6,202 nucleotides of DNA. It comes from Dysgonamonadaceae bacterium. GTDB taxonomy: Bacteria > Bacteroidota > Bacteroidia > Bacteroidales > Azobacteroidaceae. The stretch is taken from assembly GCA_031282925.1 (NCBI GenBank), contig JAITCT010000286.1:1-6202 (forward strand). Direction: 5' to 3'. Below, piece after piece: positions 1 through 5,268 of this stretch. Both the position numbers and the translations under genes were made by a program. Within the stretch, counting starts at the first letter, position 1. Each line of letters opens with the position of its first letter. Below the pieces are notes generated by a model. That model saw only the letters and a program-made list of their open reading frames with translations. It searched no databases and was not told where the DNA came from.

Positions 1-387
1 CGCCTTGCCGTTCTTGAATTCAATGCCCTCCACACCAAGCGGGGTATTGATGGAAATGTAAGTCCTGTTCACTGTAACAGTATTTTTTTGTGGATTAACA
101 ATTTCGCGCAGTTCGTTCGGGAATCCCTGCAGCCAGCCTGCATCCCTATAAAGAACTTTACCGCCCGGTTTTTCTTCATTCAGGCGGCTGACAGCTACCG
201 CCGGACGGGGTTTTTCCTTCAGCCCGATCAGCCGGCGGACATGCATTTGATCCTCTGCGATAAAGCAGCATGAAGCAGACATGATTGCCCGTTTGATGTT
301 TTCCGACCCCTTGGAAACCGGCATCTCAAACAGCAGTTTAACCGTGTAAAGGGTTTCACCCTTCCTGCTGTCTTCCGTTATTTCCAT
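1..387 (-). CDS. Hypothetical protein, 3' end outside the window
   Basis: This minus-strand frame is open for 129 codons from an ATG at 387 to base 1, where it leaves the window, so the C-terminus is missing. The protein begins MEITEDSRKGETLYTVKLL and has ordinary protein composition. Recognisable stretches are IKRAIMSASCCFIAEDQMH, RDAGWLQGFPNELREIV and YISINTPLGVEGIEFKNGKA. I see no signal peptide, no membrane segment and no motif that names a family. The frame stays open upstream to a stop at about 521 but has no ATG there, only GTG (396) and TTG (423) as alternative starts. ATG 387 is preferred because it follows a purine-rich stretch and lies about 115 bp downstream of a possible promoter at 510-517. 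Coding is inferred from the long open frame and plausible composition; the function is unknown. Confidence 0.6.
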   Translation of the reverse strand, partial: MEITEDSRKGETLYTVKLLFEMPVSKGSENIKRAIMSASCCFIAEDQMHVRRLIGLKEKPRPAVAVSRLNEEKPGGKVLYRDAGWLQGFPNELREIVNPQKNTVTVNRTYISINTPLGVEGIEFKNGKA

Positions 388-509
388 TTCATTCACTTTC
401 CGGATGTGATTCGTCCGGTTGTACAATCCGTGATAATCCGCCTGTACGTTTCGGGAAAGGCAGAACCGGCGCAGCGGATACCGGGCAATCTTAATATTTT
501 CACGGCAGA

Positions 510-517
510 CAAATGTA
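510..517 (-). promoter_or_regulatory. Possible Bacteroidetes -7 promoter element
   Basis: Read on the minus strand this is TACATTTG, an exact match to the Bacteroidetes TAnnTTTG element. No convincing TTTG lies 19-23 bases upstream, so it is only a half-supported promoter. If used, it would give the minus-strand hypothetical gene a leader of about 110 bases before ATG 387. Confidence 0.3.
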
Positions 518-611
518 ATTCAGTTAAATAATCAGCTTTTCCGGCGGAAACATACCTTTACCGGATACAGACAGTTTGAATATGACGGTTGAAAATGGAA
601 CAGGTGTCTTC

Positions 612-628
612 CGAAGACCGGCAATCTG
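612..628 (+). repeat. Possible partial copy of a dispersed short repeat
   Basis: The stretch CGAAGACCGGCAATCTG resembles the right half of the elements at 1386-1416 and 4990-5018 (an AAGA block followed by CCGGCAATC). It overlaps a small imperfect palindrome, GTCTTC-C-GAAGAC, at 606-618. The match is short and could be chance. Confidence 0.25.
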
Positions 629-740
629 CTGTATGTCAATAATCTATTCAAAAGGTAATTATATGGAAACTCTCAATCATGACGAATCGAATTTACCGGA
701 TAAACCCTGTACGGTCTGCTGAAAAACGGCAGCGCATCCG

Positions 741-842
741 GCAGGGCTTTTCCCTGCATACCTGTCGCCGTCCGGGATGGCCGCCTCCGGGGAGGCCGGC
801 GCCGCTTCCCCGTACCGGGCGGCCTGCTTGCGGCCTTTGGCC
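741..842. other. Cluster of short G+C-rich hairpins
   Basis: Three small perfect inverted repeats lie within 100 bases. They are GCAGGG/CCCTGC with a 5-base loop (741-757), GCCTCC/GGAGGC with a 2-base loop (783-796) and GGCC/GGCC around TTT (about 832-842). They fall inside the third-frame part of the degenerate gene, in the most G+C-rich stretch of the window. None has a following T-run, so they are not convincing terminators and may only reflect composition. Confidence 0.35.
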
Positions 843-1172
843 TCCGGGGCTTTCACCCTGTTACTGATGATGGAGAGCAGCGTCCGCTCAGGCGGTTCGG
901 CACGTCAACACAAACATCCCGGCAGCCATCGCCGAATCTGCTGTTCCGTTCGATGAATTCTTCGCTGAAAGCGTAATGAATATCCCCCGTATAATGTGGA
1001 TGGTGGCAGTATGAAACCGGTTTAACAGTCCCGGCTGTCCCTTCCTGACGGTTACGGTACGGATGGCGGGACAGGCGCCTGCGTCCCGGCAGTCGGCATA
1101 CGGCCCTGTTTTGCCTTTCCCGCATTTCCCGTGTACACGTTCCCGGTGCATCCGCCCGGCAGGGTCTGCCAC

Positions 1173-1340
1173 ATCGCGAATGTTTACCTCCACATCTTGA
1201 ATGTTTACTTCCACATCCCGAATGTTTACCTCCACATCCTGAATGTTTACCTCCCCTTTTTTAAAATCCACTTCAACTTTTTGAAGGTTTAGCTCCCCTT
1301 TTTAAAAATTTAGCAAAACGTCCTGAAAGTTTGGTTCAAC
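1173..1340 (-). repeat. Eight tandem 21-bp units encoding a VEVNI[QR]D heptad
   Basis: Read on the minus strand, eight consecutive 21-base units follow the ATG at 1343. Translated in order they are VEPNFQD, VLLNF*K, GELNLQK, VEVDFKK, GEVNIQD, VEVNIRD, VEVNIQD and VEVNIRD. The last four are nearly identical in DNA; they differ by GAG/GAA, the CAG/CGG/CAA/CGC codon and the first residue of one unit. The first four are diverged but keep the hydrophobic-N/D-hydrophobic core. The alternating hydrophobic/polar pattern suits a beta-strand or solenoid repeat. The TAA in unit 2 sits at the codon that is CAG or CAA in half of the other units. Direct repeats with no spacers rule out CRISPR. Confidence 0.88.
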
Positions 1341-1385
1341 CATTATACTTTGCTTTTATATCTCTGTTAAAGCTGTCTTACCCCC

Positions 1386-1416
1386 GTTATTGCGGCGAAG
1401 AGAATACCTGCAATCT
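1386..1416 (+). repeat. Dispersed short repeat, copy A
   Basis: This stretch runs GTTATTGCGGCGAAGAGAAT then ACCTGCAATCT. It aligns with 4990-5018 at roughly 25 positions with small gaps; both contain GTyATTGCG, AAGArAATA and a terminal GCAATC. From memory, it resembles the GTCATTGCGA...GCAATC intergenic repeats scattered through many bacterial genomes. It sits in the intergenic DNA between the minus-strand pseudogene and the plus-strand outer-membrane genes. The rest of 1344-1530 holds AT-rich sequence and a TCTTCG direct duplication (about 1425-1440), and nothing else I can name. Confidence 0.45.
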
Positions 1417-1530
1417 TCTGAAATCTTCGTGTCTTCGCGCCTTCTTGTTTACAAAAAAATAGTTTATAAATAAAATAATACGGTATATAATAAGGAATGG
1501 GGGAGTATTTACCTGTTTTTGATTTTTCCC

Positions 1531-1561
1531 TTGCTTTATTCGAAAATTCGCCTTACTTTTG
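1531..1561 (+). promoter_or_regulatory. Bacteroidetes-type promoter for the PorV-like gene
   Basis: TACTTTTG at 1554-1561 matches the TAnnTTTG element exactly. A TTG at 1531-1533 lies 20 bases upstream, within the usual spacing for the -33 element. Transcription would start a few bases after 1561, giving a leader of about 35 bases to ATG 1604. That leader contains two TTAATT blocks and no Shine-Dalgarno sequence, as is normal in this phylum. Confidence 0.65.
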
Positions 1562-1603
1562 CCGCAACTTAATTAAAAAATCTTAATTGAAAACCGAACT
1601 GCT

Positions 1604-2413
1604 ATGAAGTCCGTTAATTTTAAAAAATCAATCCTGTATTGTGTGGTTTTATTCATGTGCATTTCCCATGCTGCGTATCCTTACGGGGAAACAAATGACG
1701 TTGACGTCCGGGCGTTGGCGCTGGGAAATGTCAAAGCCTTGAGCCGGGGCTTGTCGAATCCGGCATATTTGGCTTTCAGGGAACAAAAAGAATTGGCGGC
1801 GTCCGTTTACAGTCGTTTCGGAATGAAAGAATTGAATACCGCGAGTATTTATGCTTTGATTCCCAACCGGACGATTGACGCCGCTTGCCTGTTATCCGCT
1901 TATGGTTACGAAGATTACCGGTTGTTGCAGGGACAGGTGAATTTGGCTGAAAAGCTGTCTTCTTCCTTTTCAATCGGTACAAATCTAACTTACCTCCATG
2001 AAAATTCGATATTGGAGCCGGAAAGCAAGCATTACCTTTCGGCCGGTATCGGGTTCTGTTACCGCATCAATGAATCGTTTGAGGCGGCTTTCACTGTGGA
2101 AAACCTTCTGCGCACAGGCAGTTTGCTTCCTGTGAGCTGCAACCTGGGAATTAACTGCCGGTTGTTGCCGGACTGTTTTGCTTTGCTTGAAACCGGTTAT
2201 GATTTCGGCAAACAGTTTGATGTGAAAGCCGGAATCGAGTACGAAATGGCCGGTACATTCTCTGTCCGCGCCGGATTCGGAAGCCGGTCGAAAACGCCTT
2301 CCCTGGGTGCGGCTTATACCGGAACGCAATGGAAAACGGAAGTTGCGTTTCTACTTCATCCCGTTCTGGGTCTGTCAAGCGCTATTGGAATATCTTGTTT
2401 TTTTAATCTCTAA
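1604..2413 (+). CDS. PorV/PorQ-like outer-membrane beta-barrel protein
   Basis: This 269-residue protein begins with a signal peptide: lysines at 2, 7 and 8, a hydrophobic run at about 10-21, then SHAAYPYG, with probable cleavage near 24-28. The mature start, VRALALGNVKALSRGLSNPA (residues 35-54), has the A-LA-GN...NPA signature of the PorV/PorQ-type FadL-like barrels of Bacteroidetes. YSRFGMKELN (69-78) follows, and the HPVLGLSSAIGI segment (252-263) ends in FFNL. Amphipathic strands such as FSIGTNLTYL and FSVRAGFG fill the middle. Members of this superfamily are 8-14-stranded barrels; true PorV is a type IX secretion shuttle, but this protein is shorter and I cannot assign that role. It has its own promoter just upstream and is followed 110 bp later by another barrel gene on the same strand. 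The start is fixed by the signal peptide. Confidence 0.8.
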   Translation: MKSVNFKKSILYCVVLFMCISHAAYPYGETNDVDVRALALGNVKALSRGLSNPAYLAFREQKELAASVYSRFGMKELNTASIYALIPNRTIDAACLLSAYGYEDYRLLQGQVNLAEKLSSSFSIGTNLTYLHENSILEPESKHYLSAGIGFCYRINESFEAAFTVENLLRTGSLLPVSCNLGINCRLLPDCFALLETGYDFGKQFDVKAGIEYEMAGTFSVRAGFGSRSKTPSLGAAYTGTQWKTEVAFLLHPVLGLSSAIGISCFFNL

Positions 2414-2416
2414 TCC

Positions 2417-2508
2417 TACCACCCAGCCCCCTGAAGGGGGGATTTAGCGTAGCGAAATATTCAAACGCACTGCCCCAACTCCCCCTTTAGAGGGTTGGGG
2501 GGGGGGTA
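2417..2508. repeat. Inverted pair of C-run/G-run intergenic hairpin elements
   Basis: The plus strand from 2417 reads TACCACCCAGCCCCCTGAAG followed by more G, then ATTT. The minus strand from 2508 reads TACC, further C, AACCCTCTAAAGGGGGAGTT. These are two copies of one element facing each other across about 28 bases. The first folds as CCCCC-TGAA-GGGGG (2427-2440). The second folds as CCCCAA/TTGGGG (2473-2478 with 2495-2500) around an inner CCCT-TTAG-AGGG stem. Similar elements are frequent in Bacteroidetes intergenic DNA. Coming right after a stop codon, the first hairpin could act as a terminator or mRNA stabiliser, but no T-run follows. The ten-G run at 2497-2506 ends 17 bases before the next start codon. 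Confidence 0.75.
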
Positions 2509-2523
2509 AAAAACCAAATCCAA

Positions 2524-4566
2524 ATGAAACCATTATTTATTATTATTTTATCATTTATTATCAGCGAATTAAACGCTCAAATCAATTTCGGCAACACCGA
2601 ATGGATGCAGTATCCGGAAGAGCTGGCCGCATCGGAAGAAACCGGGACCAGCGATTTGGAACAGATTTTTGACGAATTGTCTTACCTGAGCGAGCATCCG
2701 TTTAACTTGCATACCGTTACCAAAAAAGACCTGGAACGGCTTCCTTTCCTGACGGATATCCAGATCGAAAACCTGCTTTATTACCTTTATAAATACAGTC
2801 CTTTGGTTGATATTTACGAACTGAAAAACGTGGAAGCGATGGATTTGCAGACCATTACGTATCTTTTGCCTTTTGTATATGTCGGCGATACGGTTCAACC
2901 CTCCGGCTTCCGGTGGAAAAATATTTTCCGGTATGGAAAACAGGAAGCGATGATCCGGTCGGATTACACTTTTCAGAAAAAAGCCGGTTATCAAAAAACC
3001 TCGCCGGAAGAAACAGCCGCCAACCCCAACAAGCATTATCTCGGAGAACCGTATTACCTTTCTTTGCGGTACGGATTCAATGATAAGGATATTCAATGGG
3101 GATTCGCCGCCGAAAAAGACGCCGGCGAAGCATTTTGGAACAAACATCACAAAGGTTTTGACCATTACGCTTTCAACGTGAACCTGAAAAACCGGGGAAT
3201 TTTGGAAAACCTGCACATTGGCGATTACCGCTTGTCGTTCGGGCAGGGCTTGGTGATGAACACAAACTTTTCAACCGGAAAAACTTCTTTCATCACCAAT
3301 ATTAATCAAACAAATGAAAGCATCAAACGCCATGCTTCCCCAAGCGAAACGGGTTTTTTCCGCGGACTTGCCGGCGCTTTGAAATTCAATAACCTGCAAA
3401 TCAATTTATTCTATTCTCACCGTAAACAGGACGCCAATGCCGACAGCGCAACCGTCTATTCTTTCAAAACAGACGGCTACAACCGCATTCCCGGCGACAT
3501 TGACAGGCGAAAAACGGCTACCGTTGACATGGGCGGTTCGCACATCCGCTGGCGAAACGAATCGTTCCATCTCGGATTGACATTTGTTTACTGTTCTTTC
3601 GGGGGAAAACGGCTGAATCCCGACCCGAAACCCTATAATCTGTTTTATCTGAGAGGGAAAAGCCATTTCAATACCGGAATGAATTACGGTTTCGGCGGCA
3701 AAAGGTTTTCGTTCAAAGGAGAAACGGCTTGGGATGCTGCCGGCAAATGGGCGACAGTCAACAACCTGTTGATAAACCCCGCTTCATCGGTGAATTTGAT
3801 TTTTTCTTACCGGAATTATGCCCGCGATTATAATGCATTCTACGCCAAAGCATTTTCGGAATCCTCCGGCGTGCGCAATGAAACCGGTTTTTACGCGGGC
3901 ATCAAATTTCACCCGTTTCCCCGGTGGGAATTATCGGCGTATGCGGATTATTTCCGGTTTCCCTGGTTGAGATACGGAGTTCATTCGCCTTCTTCCGGCG
4001 TGGACGGTTTGGTTCAGGCCGTTTACAAACCGGACGGGAACTGGCAAATGCAATTGCGGTACAAATACAAGGAAAAGGAAAAAAACGCCGTTCTGGAAAA
4101 CGGCAACAAGACTTTTATATTGCCTTACCAACAGCAGCGTTGGCAATTCAGGCTCGATTACCGGCTTAAAAACTGGGAGCTGAAAACGCAGGCTGATTAC
4201 AACCGCTATACCGGTAACCGGCAATCGCAATCCGGCTGGTTATTGACGCAAACGGCAGGCTTTTCCCCCGATAAATCCAAATGCCGGATTGACGGCGGTT
4301 GGGGTTATTTCCATACGGGCGACCGGAACAGCCGAATCGGTATTTACGAGAAAAATATCCTTTATGCCTTTCATTATCCGGATTTTTACGGCGAAGGGCT
4401 TCGTCTTTATATGATTGTCAAATGGAAAATCGCTCCCGCGCTGACGATTTACCTTAAAATGGCAAATACGCGGTACTTTGACCGGAATGTAATCGGTTCG
4501 GATTTGGAAGAAATACAGGGACGGGACAAGACGGATGCATATTGCCTGCTGCGGTATGTGTGGTGA
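2524..4566 (+). CDS. Outer-membrane barrel with ComEA-like helix-hairpin-helix region
   Basis: This 680-residue protein starts with a signal peptide (MKPLFIIILSFIISELNAQ, cleavage near 18). Residues about 44-116 are helical, with the pattern of the ComEA-type helix-hairpin-helix proteins of Bacteroidetes: DLERLPFLTDIQIENLLYY (69-87), then VDIYELKNVEAMD (95-107) and TITYLLPFV (110-118). The usual hairpin glycines (LPGIG) are missing in both units, so DNA binding is doubtful. From about residue 125 to the end the protein is built of alternating, aromatic-rich strands (for example YYLSLRYGFNDKDIQWGF, LHLGL-type repeats, ELSAYADYFRFPWLRYG). It finishes in CLLRYVW, a typical aromatic C-terminal strand for insertion by the BAM machinery. 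It follows the PorV-like gene on the same strand. The function of this family is unknown to me; a structural or protein-binding role for the helical region is an inference. Confidence 0.8.
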   Translation: MKPLFIIILSFIISELNAQINFGNTEWMQYPEELAASEETGTSDLEQIFDELSYLSEHPFNLHTVTKKDLERLPFLTDIQIENLLYYLYKYSPLVDIYELKNVEAMDLQTITYLLPFVYVGDTVQPSGFRWKNIFRYGKQEAMIRSDYTFQKKAGYQKTSPEETAANPNKHYLGEPYYLSLRYGFNDKDIQWGFAAEKDAGEAFWNKHHKGFDHYAFNVNLKNRGILENLHIGDYRLSFGQGLVMNTNFSTGKTSFITNINQTNESIKRHASPSETGFFRGLAGALKFNNLQINLFYSHRKQDANADSATVYSFKTDGYNRIPGDIDRRKTATVDMGGSHIRWRNESFHLGLTFVYCSFGGKRLNPDPKPYNLFYLRGKSHFNTGMNYGFGGKRFSFKGETAWDAAGKWATVNNLLINPASSVNLIFSYRNYARDYNAFYAKAFSESSGVRNETGFYAGIKFHPFPRWELSAYADYFRFPWLRYGVHSPSSGVDGLVQAVYKPDGNWQMQLRYKYKEKEKNAVLENGNKTFILPYQQQRWQFRLDYRLKNWELKTQADYNRYTGNRQSQSGWLLTQTAGFSPDKSKCRIDGGWGYFHTGDRNSRIGIYEKNILYAFHYPDFYGEGLRLYMIVKWKIAPALTIYLKMANTRYFDRNVIGSDLEEIQGRDKTDAYCLLRYVW

Positions 4567-4569
4567 ATC

Positions 4570-4594
4570 GGCAATTTTATTATAAATTTTTGCC
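4570..4594 (+). terminator. Weak possible terminator after the barrel gene
   Basis: GGCAA (4570-4574) can pair with TTGCC (4590-4594) across an AT-rich interior that could extend the stem imperfectly. It starts three bases after the stop codon. There is no T-run after it, so support is weak. Confidence 0.25.
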
Positions 4595-4604
4595 ATATCC
4601 ACAG

Positions 4605-4632
4605 GTTATTTTAATTATTTCATGTATCTTTG
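4605..4632 (+). promoter_or_regulatory. Promoter-like cassette 1
   Basis: TATCTTTG at 4625-4632 matches TAnnTTTG and is followed by CG. The 20 or so bases before it, TTTTAATTATTTCATG, are the same as in cassette 2 except for one base. A clear TTTG -33 element is missing, the place being taken by an AGGTTAT-like sequence, so activity is less certain than for cassettes 2 and 3. No ATG with a meaningful frame follows closely. Confidence 0.4.
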
Positions 4633-4722
4633 CGCCGGCATTTAAAAATACAGTCCGTTTCAAAGCAACCACAGCCCCTTTCCATGCGGCGTCGGTTATA
4701 AAGCGGGCAAACGGCAACGCAG

Positions 4723-4734
4723 CGGTTGCAACCG
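4723..4734. other. 12-bp perfect palindrome
   Basis: CGGTTGCAACCG is a perfect palindrome between promoter cassettes 1 and 2. A dimeric regulator could bind such a site, but one copy of this length is only weak evidence. Confidence 0.3.
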
Positions 4735-4825
4735 TATCTTTTGCGGGAGCAATTACCGCTCGTTTCCGGGGAGAGGCATGGATCAGGGCGGAAACTTTGG
4801 AGGCGCGTTCAGTGAAAAATATAAA

Positions 4826-4855
4826 ATAATTATAAAAAACAGGTGAATTTTGATA
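4826..4855 (+). repeat. AT-rich tail repeat, copy 1
   Basis: This 30-base sequence (ATAATTATAAAAAACAGGTG then AATTTTGATA) matches 5206-5236 with two substitutions and one inserted base. Weaker similarity continues upstream, through CGTTC and a GGCGGA...TTTGGA block. It ends just before the -33 element of cassette 2. Confidence 0.75.
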
Positions 4856-4857
4856 TA

Positions 4858-4892
4858 TTTGTATGGCATTTTAATTATTTCTTGTATCTTTG
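4858..4892 (+). promoter_or_regulatory. Promoter cassette 2
   Basis: TTTG at 4858-4861 and TATCTTTG at 4885-4892 are separated by 23 bases, a little longer than usual. The downstream sequence GCGGCAACATT leads to an ATG at 4910. The whole cassette aligns with cassette 3 (TTTGTATG, then TTGTATATTTGCGGCAA). It would drive the 32-codon frame at 4910 and possibly everything downstream. Confidence 0.6.
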
Positions 4893-4909
4893 CGGCAACA
4901 TTAAAAAAA

Positions 4910-5008
4910 ATGAAAAACTTAAAAATATTTTCCCTGATTGCTTCGCTAAAGGCTTACGGTAACGGCTGCGATTTGTTTACTTCTCCGGTGTCATTGCGAA
5001 GAAAATAG
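4910..5008 (+). pseudogene. 32-codon frame, probable truncated signal-peptide start
   Basis: The frame begins MKNLKIFSLIASLKAYGNG and ends after SLRRK at a TAG. Lysines followed by IFSLIASL look like the start of a signal peptide, but no cleavage site or mature domain follows. It lies 18 bases after promoter cassette 2, exactly where a real gene would start. Its last codons run into the dispersed repeat at 4990-5018, which suggests that the original gene was cut off there. It could also be a short untranslated or leader ORF. Confidence 0.3.
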
Positions 5009-5018
5009 CCGGCAATCC
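4990..5018 (+). repeat. Dispersed short repeat, copy B
   Basis: GTCATTGCGAAGAAAATAGC then CGGCAATCC aligns with copy A at 1386-1416, with a 3-base and a 1-base gap. It is in the same orientation, about 3.6 kb away. It overlaps the 3' end of the short frame at 4910. Confidence 0.5.
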
Positions 5019-5034
5019 GGAAATTTTTTATCCG

Positions 5035-5068
5035 TTTGTATGTAGTTGAATAATTTTTTGTATATTTG
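5035..5068 (+). promoter_or_regulatory. Promoter cassette 3, likely promoter of the BspA-like gene
   Basis: TTTG at 5035-5038 and TATATTTG at 5061-5068 are separated by 22 bases. The initially transcribed region forms a perfect hairpin, CGGCAA-TAT-TTGCCG (5069-5083). No closer TAnnTTTG element with correct spacing precedes ATG 5269. This promoter would therefore give the BspA-like gene a leader of roughly 190 bases that contains the 31-codon frame at 5100. Confidence 0.6.
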
Positions 5069-5099
5069 CGGCAATATTTGCCGGTAAATAAATGACAAA

Positions 5100-5195
5100 A
5101 TGAAGAAAATAAAGCCGTTTCCGGCGCTTTTTACCGTTTTCGCGGTGCAGGGGCGTTTTTGGAGAGGCGGAGATTTCGGAAAGTACGTTCGGTAA
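5100..5195 (+). CDS. 31-residue short frame in the leader, possible upstream peptide
   Basis: The frame encodes MKKIKPFPALFTVFAVQGRF followed by WRGGDFGKYVR, then TAA. The N-terminus looks like a signal peptide (KK-I-K, then LFTVFAV). It lies about 30 bases after promoter cassette 3 and ends 73 bases before the BspA-like start. A diverged copy of its end is readable before tail repeat 1 as GGNFGGAFSEKYK (about 4789-4827). It may be the remnant of a truncated secreted protein, a translated leader that affects the next gene, or noise. Nothing in it proves expression. Confidence 0.3.
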   Translation: MKKIKPFPALFTVFAVQGRFWRGGDFGKYVR

Positions 5196-5205
5196 CAGAT
5201 ATCGG

Positions 5206-5236
5206 ATAATTGTAAAAAACAGATGAAATTTTGATA
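5206..5236 (+). repeat. AT-rich tail repeat, copy 2
   Basis: This is the partner of 4826-4855 (ATAATTGTAAAAAACAGATG then AAATTTTGATA). It directly follows the 31-codon frame and ends 32 bases before the start codon of the BspA-like gene, so it forms part of that gene's probable leader mRNA. Confidence 0.75.
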
Positions 5237-5268
5237 AAAAATATATTTTAAATTTAAATTATGTTCAT

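Larger units (their letters stand above)
677..1343 (-). pseudogene. Degenerate repeat-containing gene, frame broken
   Basis: I do not recognise this gene. On the minus strand an ATG at 1341-1343 opens eight heptads (1173-1340), which are interrupted by a TAA at 1302-1304. After the repeats the same frame continues through GKTGPYADCRDAGACPAIRT to about 1030. Protein-like text then resumes in a second frame (YTGDIHYAFSEEFIERNSRF, about 870-1020). It resumes again in a third frame (TLLSIISNRVKAPEAKGRK, to a stop at 677-679). The third frame is open for about 75 codons, with mostly G or C at third positions. Both shifts go in the same direction. The simplest reading is one ancestral gene broken by a nonsense change and two indels. 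The alternative is several unrelated chance frames in G+C-rich DNA. A shorter expressed product from GTG 1269-1271 (127 residues, stop at 888) cannot be excluded. Confidence 0.4.
4567..5268 (+). other. 700-bp leader region with repeated promoter/tail modules
   Basis: No gene of ordinary size is visible here. The stretch holds three related promoter cassettes (ending at 4632, 4892 and 5068) and two copies of an AT-rich tail (4826-4855 and 5206-5236). It also holds two tiny ATG-started frames (4910-5008, 5100-5195), a 12-bp perfect palindrome CGGTTGCAACCG (4723-4734) and a dispersed repeat (4990-5018). Homology extends upstream of the tails: around 4757-4810 and 5155-5190 both encode a GG[ND]FG peptide just before a stop. 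The region looks like leftover or duplicated 5' ends of genes related to the one that follows. Confidence 0.6.

Noticed and set aside
88..273. 61-codon plus-strand frame
   Set aside because: It lies inside the minus-strand hypothetical gene and its translation is low in protein character.
679..867. 62-codon plus-strand frame rich in Pro, Gly and Arg
   Set aside because: The composition is that of G+C-rich antisense sequence. The minus-strand reading of the same bases is more protein-like.
1173..1340. Tandem repeats considered as a CRISPR array
   Set aside because: The units are contiguous 21-bp direct repeats with no spacers, and they keep a reading frame.
1346..1352. TATACTTTG-like sequence considered as a plus-strand promoter
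   Set aside because: It has the wrong spacing within the TAnnTTTG motif, and no plus-strand gene follows for 250 bases.
2497..2506. Run of ten G considered as a phase-variation tract
   Set aside because: It lies outside any reading frame and ends 17 bases before the start codon. Slippage could affect the leader but would not shift a frame, and promoter elements around it are not evident.
2569..3216. 215-codon open frame on the minus strand
   Set aside because: It is antisense to the helix-hairpin-helix barrel gene, whose plus-strand frame has a signal peptide and clear domain pattern. The minus-strand translation has no recognisable features.
4542..4829. 95-codon plus-strand frame overlapping the end of the barrel gene
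   Set aside because: It starts inside another gene in a different frame, crosses a promoter cassette and resembles no protein. Only its last part overlaps the repeated leader sequence.
5242..5249. TATATTTT considered as a local promoter for the BspA-like gene
   Set aside because: The final G of TAnnTTTG is missing and the nearest upstream TTG is only 8 bases away.
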